Origin: an uncultured Pelagibacteraceae bacterium
Lineage (GTDB): Bacteria > Pseudomonadota > Alphaproteobacteria > Pelagibacterales > Pelagibacteraceae
NCBI GenBank assembly: GCA_902592545.1
Contig: CACJFA010000010.1
Location: 1 to 33,141, forward strand
Length of the DNA: 33,141 bases
Reading direction: 5' to 3'
Below the pieces are notes generated by a model. It ran no database searches. It worked only from the letters and a program-made list of their open reading frames with translations, and was not told where the DNA came from. Position 1 is the first letter of the stretch. Each line of letters starts with the position of its first letter. The translations under genes and the position numbers were made by a program. Shown one piece after another: positions 1 to 8,718 of this stretch.

Positions 1-857
1 TTTGTTGCGCTCCCAAGATGAGGTAAAACAAAAGCACTTGGAATTTTTAAATAACCAGGATTTAGGTTTGGCTCATTTTTATAAACATCTAATCCCGCTG
101 CATAAATTTTTCTTCTATTCAATGCATCAATTAAAGCTTCATCATCAACTATATCACCTCTAGCAACATTAGTTATCACAGCACCTTTAGGAAAATACTC
201 AACAGTTTCTTTATTAATTAGGTTTTCCGTTTCCTTTGTAGCTGGACAACAAATTGATAAAACATCAGAGACAGAAAAAAGACTTTTTATGCTGTCATGA
301 TACATTGCACCTTGCTCTTTATCTTCGCTTAATTTTGAACGATTATGATAATGAATAACCATACCCAAAGATTTTGCTATTTTTGCAATTTTTTGTCCAA
401 TACGCCCCATACCTAAAATTCCTAATCTTGTTCCTGTTAATTGTTTTCCAATTAAATAATCAGCAGACCATTTCCATCCACCTTCTTTTGCAGAATCTAT
501 TCCTTCGGAAGCTCTCCTGCATGCTCCTAGAATTAATAAAATTCCAATCTCTGCTGTAGCATCAGATAAAACTTCAGGTGTATTAGTTACTGCTATACCT
601 CTATTCTTTGCTGCTTCTAAATCAATATTTCCAAATCCAACTGCAAAATTAGAAATAATTTTTACAGAGTCTGATAATTGATTAATTGTTTCTGCATCTA
701 ATTTTTCAGTTAATGATGATAATATGCCATCAAATCCTTCACTCATTTTTTTTTGGGAATAAAGTTCATCATTAGTATTAAATTTAGCATCAAATAACTT
801 AGATGCTTTGTCTTCACTTTCTCTTATTAAACGTCTTGTAATTAAAACCTTTTTCAT
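1..857 (-). CDS. D-2-hydroxyacid dehydrogenase, probable glyoxylate/hydroxypyruvate reductase (3' end cut by window)
   Basis: I translated 285 codons from the ATG at 857 down to the window edge; the C-terminus is missing. The protein is an NAD(P)-dependent D-2-hydroxyacid dehydrogenase. The Rossmann motif LGMGRIG lies near residues 148-154. The catalytic Arg (NVARGD, R233), Glu (YKNEP, E262) and His (LPHLGSAT, H280) are all visible, so nearly the whole protein is present. These enzymes reduce glyoxylate, hydroxypyruvate or related 2-oxoacids in the cytoplasm. The start lies 5 bases after the glcF stop, which makes it the last visible member of the aminotransferase-glcDEF operon and favours glyoxylate as substrate. 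Other substrates of this broad family cannot be excluded. Confidence 0.85.
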   Translation of the reverse strand, partial: MKKVLITRRLIRESEDKASKLFDAKFNTNDELYSQKKMSEGFDGILSSLTEKLDAETINQLSDSVKIISNFAVGFGNIDLEAAKNRGIAVTNTPEVLSDATAEIGILLILGACRRASEGIDSAKEGGWKWSADYLIGKQLTGTRLGILGMGRIGQKIAKIAKSLGMVIHYHNRSKLSEDKEQGAMYHDSIKSLFSVSDVLSICCPATKETENLINKETVEYFPKGAVITNVARGDIVDDEALIDALNRRKIYAAGLDVYKNEPNLNPGYLKIPSAFVLPHLGSAT

Positions 858-862
858 AATTT

Positions 863-2152
863 TTATTTTAAAATTTCAGGTTTTGGTCCTCCAGTGTACC
901 AATCTAAAACTTCAATTGTATGTAATATTGGAACTTTAGTACCATGAGCGATTTGGGTAATACAACCAATATTTCCTGTAGAGATAAAATCTGGATTTAA
1001 ACTTTCAATATTATTTACTTTTTTCTTTAATAATTGTTTTGCAATTTTTGATTGCAAAATGTTGTAAGTACCAGCTGATCCACAACATATATGGCCTTCT
1101 GGAATTTCCATAATTTCATTATTAGTTTTCTCAAGTAATGAAACTGGCTGCGAATGAACCTTTTGACCATGCTGCATTGAACACGCAGAGTGATATGCTA
1201 CTTTATATTTTTTTCCTTTATCTTTAATATCAAGTTTCAAACTTTCGAATATATATTCTGATATATCTTTTGTAAGTTCTGATATTACTTTGGCTTTTTT
1301 ACTTAGCTCTTTATCTTCACGAAAAATAAACCCATAATCTTTCATGGTTGTTCCACAACCGGACGTATTTGATAAAATTGCATCCAAATTTCCTTTTTGA
1401 TGCTCCTCATGCCAAGTGTTTATATTGTTTTTAAAATCTTGATGCGCATCCTCCTCTTTTCCAAGATGATGATTTAAAGATCCACAACAACGAATTTTTT
1501 TTGGAACAACTACTTCTACACCGTGTCTGTTTAATAGCCTTATTGTTGCTTCATTAATTTGAGGAGATATTTCTTTTTGTACACATCCTGTTAAAAGAGC
1601 AACCCTAGCAATTCTTTTTTTAGTAGAGGATTTATAAACTTCTTTTATTGGTAAACTTTTTTTAGGAAAATTTGTAGGCATTAATTCAATCATATCCTTA
1701 ATTTTTGATGGCATTAAGAATTTGAAAGGCTTTGATAATTTTACTAATAAACTTGATAATCGAAAAACTTTTGTATTTGGAAGAGTAATAGATAAAAAAT
1801 ACCTTATTAGTTTATCAAAGAAAGATCTTTGATAATTTTTTTCAATATATTTTTTTCCATGATCAATTATATGCATGTAATTTACTCCTGCAGGACAAGT
1901 AGTCATACAGCTGTAACATGAGAGGCATCGATCGATATGCTTTACAACTTTTTCGGTTGGTTTCCTATTATTTTCGAGCATATCTTTAATAAGATAAATA
2001 CGTCCTCTAGGACCGTCTAACTCATCACCTAGAAGTTGATGTGTAGGGCAAGTAGCATTACACATTCCACAATGCACACATTTTTTAAAAACTTTTTCGT
2101 TTGCAAAATTGTCAGGATCTCTAAGCTGTTCTTCCGTAAATTTTGTTTGCAT
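863..2152 (-). CDS. glcF: Glycolate oxidase iron-sulfur subunit GlcF
   Basis: This 429-residue protein is the Fe-S electron-transfer subunit of the GlcDEF glycolate dehydrogenase, which oxidises glycolate to glyoxylate at the cytoplasmic membrane. Two ferredoxin-like [4Fe-4S] motifs lie near the N-terminus: C25-x2-C28-x2-C31-x3-C35 followed by P, and C76-x2-C79-x2-C82-x3-C86 followed by P. Two CCG-domain signatures follow (RCCGSLNHH and HICCGSAG). The motif GPRGRIYLIKD after the first cluster is typical of GlcF. Its start codon shares one base with the glcE stop (TAATG), suggesting translational coupling. The length is normal for the family. Confidence 0.96.
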   Translation of the reverse strand: MQTKFTEEQLRDPDNFANEKVFKKCVHCGMCNATCPTHQLLGDELDGPRGRIYLIKDMLENNRKPTEKVVKHIDRCLSCYSCMTTCPAGVNYMHIIDHGKKYIEKNYQRSFFDKLIRYFLSITLPNTKVFRLSSLLVKLSKPFKFLMPSKIKDMIELMPTNFPKKSLPIKEVYKSSTKKRIARVALLTGCVQKEISPQINEATIRLLNRHGVEVVVPKKIRCCGSLNHHLGKEEDAHQDFKNNINTWHEEHQKGNLDAILSNTSGCGTTMKDYGFIFREDKELSKKAKVISELTKDISEYIFESLKLDIKDKGKKYKVAYHSACSMQHGQKVHSQPVSLLEKTNNEIMEIPEGHICCGSAGTYNILQSKIAKQLLKKKVNNIESLNPDFISTGNIGCITQIAHGTKVPILHTIEVLDWYTGGPKPEILK

Positions 2153-3432
2153 TAAACTCCTCTATACATTTTCCCTGGGTTTAAAATCCTTTTAGGATCA
2201 AAACTTTGTTTTACTTTTTCAGAAATCATTAAACGTACTTTATCAACAGTAAAAATAGCTTCTCCATAATCATATTCTGATGAAGTTTTAATTACTGTCA
2301 AATAACCTCCAAAATCTTTTGCCATTTTTTTTAAATCTTTAATCTTTTCTTCTTTTTTACTGTTAACTTCAATCCAGAATAACGACCCACACCAATCAAC
2401 AAAATAGTTATGGTTGTTTTCTAGATGTTTGCATAATTTTGAACCATTTGCAGGTGGTATCACCATTCGTATTAAATTATGCTCAGTCTTTTCAAATACC
2501 TCTAAATTATTCACTTTTTTCCAAAATGGTTCTGATTGATAAACATCAAGAGTAGAAATATCTGAATTACTTAATTTAAGTTCTTTTTTTAAATTGTTAA
2601 TTTTTTCTTCAATTGAAATTTTGTCCCCTTCAACTCTAAATGCTATAAATGAAATATTTGATTTAAGATCATTAAACTTAAAAACAGAATTTTTTTTAGT
2701 AACAAAATCTTTATCCTTTGATTGTTCGGGAACAAAAACGGCACCAGAAATTTCGCTACTTGAGCTAGATAGTTTATTAAAAAAATCATAAATTTGTTGG
2801 AAATTACTAGGATAAATTATTACAGTTTTAGAAGAATCTTTCTTAGGTAGCACCTTTAATGTAATTTCGGTTAAAGCAACAAGAGTACCAAACGAACCAG
2901 CTATAAGTTTTGATAAATCATAACCTGTAACGTTCTTAACAACAGTACCACCTGATTTAATTATATCTCCTTTTCCATTAACTCCCTTAAAACCTAGGAC
3001 ATGATCTCTAACACTACCAACTTTAAATCTTCGTGAACCTGCATAATTGCAAGATAAGTATCCTGCTATTGTCCCTTTATTTGACTTACCTTCTTTAATA
3101 TATCCAAAGTCTATTGGTTCAAAAGCTAGCTCTTGATTATTTTTGCTTAAGACCTGCTCGATTTCATTGATTGGTGTACAGGCTTTAACTTTAATATACA
3201 ATTCTTCAGGTCTATAATCGATAATACCTGAGATTTTAGATAAAGACGTAGTATTAGCTGACTGCGTTTTATTTCCAATAAAACTTTTTGAATTTTTACC
3301 TATAATTTCTGTTGGAGAATCTTGTTTATATAGTTCCCTAATTAAATCTGAAACTTCCGACTCATCTTTGGGATAATAGACGTTATTAGAATCTTGGAAG
3401 ATCTGGGAATTTATCTTTATTTTTGTGGACAT
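2152..3432 (-). CDS. glcE: Glycolate oxidase FAD-binding subunit GlcE
   Basis: The protein is about 426 residues when begun at the ATG at 3432 and belongs to the FAD-linked oxidase (PCMH-type) family. It is the second flavin subunit of glycolate dehydrogenase. FAD-binding features include GTIAGYLSCNYAG and the SGGTVVKNVTGYDLSKL segment typical of GlcE, and it ends with a NPGK motif near the C-terminus. I prefer the ATG at 3432 over a GTG at 3453 because a purine-rich ribosome binding site (GAGGAAGGAAGG) lies just before it, which the longer form would translate. The gene overlaps the end of glcD by 47 bases. Sequence is more divergent than in GlcD, as usual for this subunit. Confidence 0.92.
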   Translation of the reverse strand: MSTKIKINSQIFQDSNNVYYPKDESEVSDLIRELYKQDSPTEIIGKNSKSFIGNKTQSANTTSLSKISGIIDYRPEELYIKVKACTPINEIEQVLSKNNQELAFEPIDFGYIKEGKSNKGTIAGYLSCNYAGSRRFKVGSVRDHVLGFKGVNGKGDIIKSGGTVVKNVTGYDLSKLIAGSFGTLVALTEITLKVLPKKDSSKTVIIYPSNFQQIYDFFNKLSSSSSEISGAVFVPEQSKDKDFVTKKNSVFKFNDLKSNISFIAFRVEGDKISIEEKINNLKKELKLSNSDISTLDVYQSEPFWKKVNNLEVFEKTEHNLIRMVIPPANGSKLCKHLENNHNYFVDWCGSLFWIEVNSKKEEKIKDLKKMAKDFGGYLTVIKTSSEYDYGEAIFTVDKVRLMISEKVKQSFDPKRILNPGKMYRGV

Positions 3433-4882
3433 GAACCCTTCCTTCCTCTGCACATTTTCTAAGTATAGGATAAACTTTTCCAGGATTTAATAAATTTTTT
3501 TCATCTAATGACTTTTTGATACTCAATTGTTGTTGAATATCGTTATCATTGAACATTTCACACATAAGTTCTCGCTTTTCTATACCAACACCATGCTCTC
3601 CTGTAATTACTCCACCAAGTCTCACACATGTTTTTAATATTTCCGAACCAAACTCTTCAGTTTTTCTAAGTTGTTCTTTATCATTTCCATCAAACATAAT
3701 AAGTGGATGTAAATTCCCATCACCTGCGTGAAAACAATTTGCCACTGGTAGTTCATATTTTTCAGATAATTTTTTTATTTCTAATAATGCTTCAGCAAGC
3801 TTACCTCTTGGAATGGAACCATCCATACAATAGTAATCAGGTGCCATAGCTCCACATGCAGGAAAAGCTGCTTTTCTTCCAGCCCAGAATGAAAGTCTTT
3901 CTTTCTCACTATTGCTAAGTTTAAGACTAGAGCAATTATTTTTTTTAGAGATTACCTCTACTTTTTTAATTAACTCATTAACCTCTGATTCCGTACCATC
4001 AAGTTCCACTATTAATAATAATTCTGCGTCTCGTGGATATCCTGCTTTACTAAAATTATCTGTTGCCTCAATTAAAGCTTTATCCATTATTTCCATTCCT
4101 GCAGGCACTATTCCACTTGAAATAATTTCTGAAGCTGCATCTCCACCTTCTTTAATAGATGGAAAACCTATCAAAGCAGCTCTTACTACTTCAGGTGTTT
4201 TTAAAATTTTAACTGTAACTTCAGTGACAACTCCCAATAATCCCTCTGAACCACAAATTAAACCCATAAGATCATATCCCTCTTGATCAAAAGATTTTCC
4301 TCCAAATCTACAAATAGTTCCATCCATCATAACCATTTGTACACCTAAAATATTATTTGTAGTTGTTCCATACTTTAATGAGTGAACTCCACCAGAATTT
4401 TCAGCAACATTTCCACCTATAGAACATGCTAACTGGCTCGAAGGGTCTGGCGCATAATAAAATCCTTTGTGTTGAACTGCATGAGTAATACCTAGATTTG
4501 TAACTCCTGGCTGAGTCACAACACATTTATTTTCGTAATCAATTTCTAATATTTTATTAAATTTTCCTAAACCAAGAAGAATAGCATCTTGAAGAGGTAA
4601 TGCTCCGCCGGACAATCCTGTGCCTGCACCTCTTGGGACAACTTTAATATTTTCACTATGACAATATTTTAATATCTCACTTACTTCTTCTGTGTTTTCT
4701 GGAAGTACTACTGCTAATGGTGTTTGCGTATAAACTGATAAAGCATCAGTTTCATATGGTCTCAATTCATCAGCCTCACTCAATACATTTTCTATATTAG
4801 TTAACTTTGAAAGTTTTTTTACTATTTCACTTTTTCTATTTAAAATAGAACTATCAATTTTTGGTAAAGCTATTTCAGACAT
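3386..4882 (-). CDS. glcD: Glycolate oxidase subunit GlcD
   Basis: This 498-residue FAD-linked oxidase is the catalytic subunit of glycolate dehydrogenase (glycolate to glyoxylate, electrons to the quinone pool). The FAD-binding segment contains PRGAGTGLSGGALPL and the CSIGGNVAENSGG motif. The C-terminal cap domain contains FHAGDGNLHP and GGVITGEHGVGIEKR, with conserved metal/active-site histidines. The C-terminal tail (RKCAEEGRVHVH) matches full-length GlcD, so the 47-base overlap with glcE is real and not a frameshift. It starts 3 bases after the aminotransferase stop, so it is very likely co-transcribed with it. Confidence 0.97.
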   Translation of the reverse strand: MSEIALPKIDSSILNRKSEIVKKLSKLTNIENVLSEADELRPYETDALSVYTQTPLAVVLPENTEEVSEILKYCHSENIKVVPRGAGTGLSGGALPLQDAILLGLGKFNKILEIDYENKCVVTQPGVTNLGITHAVQHKGFYYAPDPSSQLACSIGGNVAENSGGVHSLKYGTTTNNILGVQMVMMDGTICRFGGKSFDQEGYDLMGLICGSEGLLGVVTEVTVKILKTPEVVRAALIGFPSIKEGGDAASEIISSGIVPAGMEIMDKALIEATDNFSKAGYPRDAELLLIVELDGTESEVNELIKKVEVISKKNNCSSLKLSNSEKERLSFWAGRKAAFPACGAMAPDYYCMDGSIPRGKLAEALLEIKKLSEKYELPVANCFHAGDGNLHPLIMFDGNDKEQLRKTEEFGSEILKTCVRLGGVITGEHGVGIEKRELMCEMFNDNDIQQQLSIKKSLDEKNLLNPGKVYPILRKCAEEGRVHVHKNKDKFPDLPRF

Positions 4883-4885
4883 AGC

Positions 4886-6049
4886 CTAGCCTAACATTTT
4901 TTTGATATTTTCCAATGCGTTAGAAATGTTATCTCGAGAGGCTGCAAAGCTAAATCTTACGTAATCTTTGCATGTTTTTCCAAAAGCTGTACCGGGAACT
5001 ATAGCAACACCTGCCTCATGCATAGCTCTTTTACAAAATTCATTACCATCCATTCCAGTTCCAATAACTTTAGGGAATGCATAAAATGCTCCACCAGGTA
5101 AACTACACTCTACACCAGGTAAACTATTCAAACCTTCATGAATTAATTTTCTTCTTAATGTGAACTTTTCCATCATCTCATCAATTGAGTCATCAGGTCC
5201 ATCTAGGGCAGCAATACCTGCGAACTGAGCAGCAGCATTCACACATGATACACTATTAATTAATAATTTATTTACGTGTTCAACTAAATTTTCTGGCCAA
5301 AAACTCCAACCAAGTCTCCAACCTGTCATTGAGTAAGCTTTACTCCAACCTTCTAAAACTATTAATCTTTCTCTTAACTCAGGATAATTAAAGAACGTTG
5401 GCATTTCTTTATCATCAAAAATTTGTCTACTATAAATTTCATCACTTAAAATAGTCACATGAGGATGTTTTTTTAAACCCTCAGCCAATTTGTCTATTTC
5501 TGATTTTTCTACAAAACTTCCAGTAGGATTATTTGGATTTATTAAAATTAATAATCTAGTTTTATCAGTAATTAGAGATAAAATTTTATCTGCACTAAAC
5601 TTTAAATCTTTATCTTCAGTTAGATCGTAAGGCACTGCAGTAGAACCAGTATAATTAATCATTGATTCATAAATAGGAAACGCTGGAGTTGGATGAATTA
5701 TCTCCGCGCCTGGCTCACCAAAACACTGAATTGCATAATGCATTGTTGGTTTCCCACCCGGCATAATAATAATTCTTTCAGGATCAACCTCTGCACTATA
5801 ACGTTTCTTTATCCATCTAGTGACTGCCTGTCTACACTCTAAAATACCATTCGAAAGAACATATCCGTGATGTCCATCATCTAGAGCTTTTTTTGCAGCT
5901 TCAACTACATGTTTTGGAGTTTTGAAATCAGGCTGACCTAGACCTAAATGAATCATCGGTTTACCTTGAGCTTCAAGTTTTTTTGCTTCAGCTAAAACGG
6001 AAAAAGCGCTTTCAGTTCCAAGCCTATTTAAAGATTTTGCAAGTTCCAT
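4886..6049 (-). CDS. Class I/II pyridoxal-phosphate aminotransferase (aspartate aminotransferase family)
   Basis: This 387-residue fold-type I PLP enzyme has the Schiff-base lysine K237 in SKAYSMTGWRLG, the cofactor-ring residues N174 (NPNNPTG), D203 and Y206 (SDEIY), and R245. A second Arg (DYVRFSFA) near the C-terminus should bind the substrate carboxylate. The family covers aspartate, alanine and related aminotransferases. The sequence does not fix the amino donor. The gene is first in a tight run with glcDEF (3-base spacing), so I infer a role in turning the glyoxylate made by GlcDEF into glycine. It is preceded by a 103-base gap and probably opens its own transcript. Annotation as aspC is plausible. 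Confidence 0.9.
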   Translation of the reverse strand: MELAKSLNRLGTESAFSVLAEAKKLEAQGKPMIHLGLGQPDFKTPKHVVEAAKKALDDGHHGYVLSNGILECRQAVTRWIKKRYSAEVDPERIIIMPGGKPTMHYAIQCFGEPGAEIIHPTPAFPIYESMINYTGSTAVPYDLTEDKDLKFSADKILSLITDKTRLLILINPNNPTGSFVEKSEIDKLAEGLKKHPHVTILSDEIYSRQIFDDKEMPTFFNYPELRERLIVLEGWSKAYSMTGWRLGWSFWPENLVEHVNKLLINSVSCVNAAAQFAGIAALDGPDDSIDEMMEKFTLRRKLIHEGLNSLPGVECSLPGGAFYAFPKVIGTGMDGNEFCKRAMHEAGVAIVPGTAFGKTCKDYVRFSFAASRDNISNALENIKKMLG

Positions 6050-6070
6050 AGCAATTTTAAAATTAAAATC

Positions 6071-6100
6071 GACAAACTAAACGAAAATTAGTTTTTTGTC
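6071..6100 (-). promoter_or_regulatory. A+T-rich inverted repeat between the hydroxyacid dehydrogenase and aminotransferase genes
   Basis: On the plus strand ACAAACTAA (6072-6080) can pair with TTAG..TTTTTTGT (6088-6099), leaving a 7-base loop and a 3-base bulge. The element lies after the 6153-7304 gene and before the aminotransferase ATG on the minus strand. It could be a weak terminator or a leader structure. There is no clear GC stem. Confidence 0.25.
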
Positions 6101-6152
6101 TATTTAGTTAAAAAGTTTAATTTATCAAATAAATGCTTAAAATTCTTATATT

Positions 6153-7304
6153 TTAGTCTCTATAGATTATTTTTGACGCATCAAGATCTTTAACTGACTT
6201 ACAACCCATTAAAACCATATTTCTTCTAATTTCTTTTTGCATATTTTCTAAAAGTCTCTCGACACCTTTTTGTCCTCCTGCGCCTAAACTAAAAAGAAAA
6301 GCTTTTCCAAAACTGCAAGCTGTTGCTCCGGCAGCTAAAGCTTTAAGAACATGAGTTCCCCTTCTTACACCGCCATCAAGAATAATTTCTAATTTATCAC
6401 CAACTGCATCTGAAATTGCTTTAACTTGATCAAATGGAGATCTTGATCCATCAAGTTGTCTTCCTCCATGATTTGAAATCATAATTGCTGTACAACCAAT
6501 ATCTATTGCTCTTTTAGCATCTTCTACTGACATTACACCTTTTAATGCCATAGGCTTATTCCATTTTTTAATACAATATTCTGCATCTTTCCAATTCATT
6601 GCTGGATCGTATTGTTCATTAATATAATCCATAACTGATTTTGCAATATTGGTACCTTTATCAGTTTTGTTTTTTATGTTTGCTAATTCAAATTTTTTAT
6701 TTGTAAAGTATTTGAAAACCCATCCTGGTCTCATTGCAAAGCTCAATAAACTATCCAAAGTAAATTTAGGTGGTGTCGTAAATCCGGTTCTATGATCTCT
6801 TTCTCTATTTCCAGCAACAAGTGTATCAACAGTAATACACATTCCATCAAAATTAGCTCTATTACATCTTTCGATTAAATCATCAGTAATTGATTTATCT
6901 TTGTGAATATAAAGTTGAAAAAGTTTTGGCCCACTAGAAATATTTGCAACCTCTTCAATTGAAAAAGATGCCATTGTGGACATGCTGTAAATTGTATCAA
7001 ACTTCTCTGCAGCTCTAGCAGAAGCCTTGTCACCCTCTGGATCATACAAACTTTGCATTGCTGTAGGAGACAAAAATAAAGGCATACTAATTTTTCTACC
7101 AAAGACAGTTGTAGACAAATCTGGTTCACCAACACTATTAAGAATATTAGGAACTAAATCACAATCATTAAAAGCTTCTGTATTTCTATTTAAAGTGACT
7201 TCGTCATCTGCTCCACCATCAATATAATGAAAAATAGGAGCGGGTAATTTCTTTTTTGCTAATTTTCTAAAATCTTCAAAATTATAACAGTCATTAATAT
7301 TCAT
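6153..7304 (-). CDS. lldD: FMN-dependent L-2-hydroxyacid dehydrogenase (L-lactate dehydrogenase / glycolate oxidase family)
   Basis: This 383-residue FMN TIM-barrel protein belongs to the family of LldD, plant glycolate oxidase and mandelate dehydrogenase. Active-site residues are all present: Y27 (FHYIDGGADDE), Y132 (FQLY), K255 (LKGVMS), and the catalytic base H279 with R282 (SNHGGRQLDG). A basic residue cluster GNRERD (166-170) matches the substrate-binding Arg. The product is pyruvate if lactate is the substrate, or glyoxylate if glycolate is. It lies 12 bases downstream of the PagL-like gene in the ccm run, and 103 bases before the glycolate oxidase operon. L-lactate is the default guess; glycolate is a real alternative given the neighbours. 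Confidence 0.88.
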   Translation of the reverse strand: MNINDCYNFEDFRKLAKKKLPAPIFHYIDGGADDEVTLNRNTEAFNDCDLVPNILNSVGEPDLSTTVFGRKISMPLFLSPTAMQSLYDPEGDKASARAAEKFDTIYSMSTMASFSIEEVANISSGPKLFQLYIHKDKSITDDLIERCNRANFDGMCITVDTLVAGNRERDHRTGFTTPPKFTLDSLLSFAMRPGWVFKYFTNKKFELANIKNKTDKGTNIAKSVMDYINEQYDPAMNWKDAEYCIKKWNKPMALKGVMSVEDAKRAIDIGCTAIMISNHGGRQLDGSRSPFDQVKAISDAVGDKLEIILDGGVRRGTHVLKALAAGATACSFGKAFLFSLGAGGQKGVERLLENMQKEIRRNMVLMGCKSVKDLDASKIIYRD

Positions 7305-7316
7305 GGTGTATCTTTA

Positions 7317-7832
7317 TTAAAAGTTTTTGAAGAAATTAAACATATAACTATTTGCCCCAGGATTTTTATCTCCTAAACTTGCATTAGATATATGATTGTA
7401 GGAAAAACCTAATTCACTTGATTTTGACAGATCAAGTGAAATTTGTAACTCACTTTTAAATTCAATTAAATGGCCTAAGTCTTTACCATCTCCCTCGTGA
7501 TATATTCCCGGTGTAAAGCTGGGAGTTAAATTTAATGCTCCTAATTTATATTGAGCTTGAACACCCGTATAAATATATCCTGCATTATCAGCTGTAATTA
7601 AAAATCCAGTTATAGGAGAAAGATTTCCTAAAAAAGTATCTCTATTTAAATTTTCATTCTGATGTTGAAAACCAATTAAAGTTGATTTTTTTCCATCATC
7701 ACTAAAATCAAACATTCCTGTGTAAACACTGAATTCCGTATTTTGATCTTTTAAAACTTTATCTTCTGCAATCGAAGAAAATGCGAATGTGATCATCAAC
7801 AGATTGATTAAAAAATTTTTTAAATTCATCAT
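7317..7832 (-). CDS. Acyloxyacyl hydrolase / lipid A 3-O-deacylase (PagL)-like outer membrane protein
   Basis: This 171-residue protein has an N-terminal signal peptide (about residues 1-22, ending SSIA/ED). The remainder has alternating beta-strand character and ends in Phe, as outer-membrane beta-barrels do. Near the C-terminus, YNHISNASLGDKNPGANS resembles the PagL active-site segment, in which a His-x-Ser pair (here H147, S149) is catalytic. PagL-type enzymes remove the 3-O acyl chain of lipid A. I do not see an obvious partner Glu in the expected stretch (N161 or A160 lies there), so activity is uncertain. It sits 8 bases after ccmH, an unusual setting. Confidence 0.6.
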   Translation of the reverse strand: MMNLKNFLINLLMITFAFSSIAEDKVLKDQNTEFSVYTGMFDFSDDGKKSTLIGFQHQNENLNRDTFLGNLSPITGFLITADNAGYIYTGVQAQYKLGALNLTPSFTPGIYHEGDGKDLGHLIEFKSELQISLDLSKSSELGFSYNHISNASLGDKNPGANSYMFNFFKNF

Positions 7833-7840
7833 TAATTAAT

Positions 7841-8203
7841 TTATTTTTTAACTATAAAGCTTTTGTAGATTATTGCACCTCCGATTAAAAATATCAATAT
7901 CGGCAATAACCAAAGAATATATGTATTTTTATTTAAACCAGGATCGTAAAGTATCCATTCTCCATATTTAGTTTTGAAATATTCATAAATTTGATCTTCA
8001 GAAAGACCTTCATGAAGCTTTTTATCAACTACAATTTTTAAACTGTTTGCAAATTCAGAGTCTGAATCATAAACCGATTGACCTTGACATATAAGACATC
8101 GTAAATTTTTAGTTATTTTATTTCTTATATCGTTTTCCTCAGCATTAATATTACTTAAAGGGAATAATATTATAACAATTAAAAAAAATTTTAGATATTT
8201 CAT
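7841..8203 (-). CDS. ccmH: Cytochrome c-type biogenesis protein CcmH
   Basis: This 120-residue protein has an N-terminal signal peptide (about 1-21), the redox motif LRCLICQGQS (C36 and C39) and a C-terminal membrane anchor (about 94-116). This is the short CcmH/CycL form without the TPR part found in enterobacteria. It works in the periplasm, reducing the apocytochrome CxxCH disulfide with CcmG so that haem can be attached by CcmF. The start overlaps the ccmG stop by 4 bases. No CcmI-like TPR gene follows. Confidence 0.95.
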   Translation of the reverse strand: MKYLKFFLIVIILFPLSNINAEENDIRNKITKNLRCLICQGQSVYDSDSEFANSLKIVVDKKLHEGLSEDQIYEYFKTKYGEWILYDPGLNKNTYILWLLPILIFLIGGAIIYKSFIVKK

Positions 8204-8718
8204 TTTATCAATAAATTAATTTCATCAACTAATTCTTGGTTAAGAGGTCCAATATATTTTTTAATAATTTCATTATTATAAATTAAGAATGATTCAGGAA
8301 CCCCATATGCTCCCCACTCAATTGCAATTGTACCATCTAAATCAATAAAGATTTCTTTATAAGGGTTTCCTAGTTCTTTTAAAAAATTTTCCGCATTTTT
8401 TAAATTATCTTTATAATTCATCCCAATAATATTTAATTTATTCTCTAAATTTAAATTGATCAAAAGAGGATGCTCCTGTCGACATGGTACACACCAAGAT
8501 GACCAAATATTTAATAAATAAACCTTATCTAACTCAAAGATACTTGATGATTTCACATTTTCTCCAGAAAAAAATTCTTTGGTATTAAACACTGGTATCT
8601 CTTTTTTTGCATTAACATCTGGAGTGTATATTTTTGAGTCTTCTAAACCTTTGTAAAAAATAAAAAATATTATTCCAAAAATAATAATAACTGAAAAAGG
8701 TAATATTTTATTTTTCAT
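8200..8718 (-). CDS. ccmG: Thiol:disulfide interchange protein CcmG/DsbE
   Basis: This 172-residue thioredoxin-fold protein is anchored by one N-terminal membrane segment (about residues 5-22). The active site is WCVPC (C76, C79), and a cis-proline loop (YGVPESFLI) lies near residue 150. It passes reductant to CcmH/apocytochrome c in the periplasm. The gene overlaps both ccmF upstream and ccmH downstream by 4 bases, which fits translational coupling within the ccm operon. Confidence 0.95.
   Translation of the reverse strand: MKNKILPFSVIIIFGIIFFIFYKGLEDSKIYTPDVNAKKEIPVFNTKEFFSGENVKSSSIFELDKVYLLNIWSSWCVPCRQEHPLLINLNLENKLNIIGMNYKDNLKNAENFLKELGNPYKEIFIDLDGTIAIEWGAYGVPESFLIYNNEIIKKYIGPLNQELVDEINLLIK

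Noticed and set aside
3912..4286. Plus-strand ORF of 124 codons opposite glcD
   Set aside because: It is the antisense shadow of strongly conserved glcD sequence and resembles no family.
4400..6050. Glycine riboswitch upstream of the glycolate/glycine genes
   Set aside because: The aminotransferase leader is only 103 bases, and no conserved glycine-aptamer core could be read by eye; the glcD start is 3 bases from the previous stop, leaving no room.
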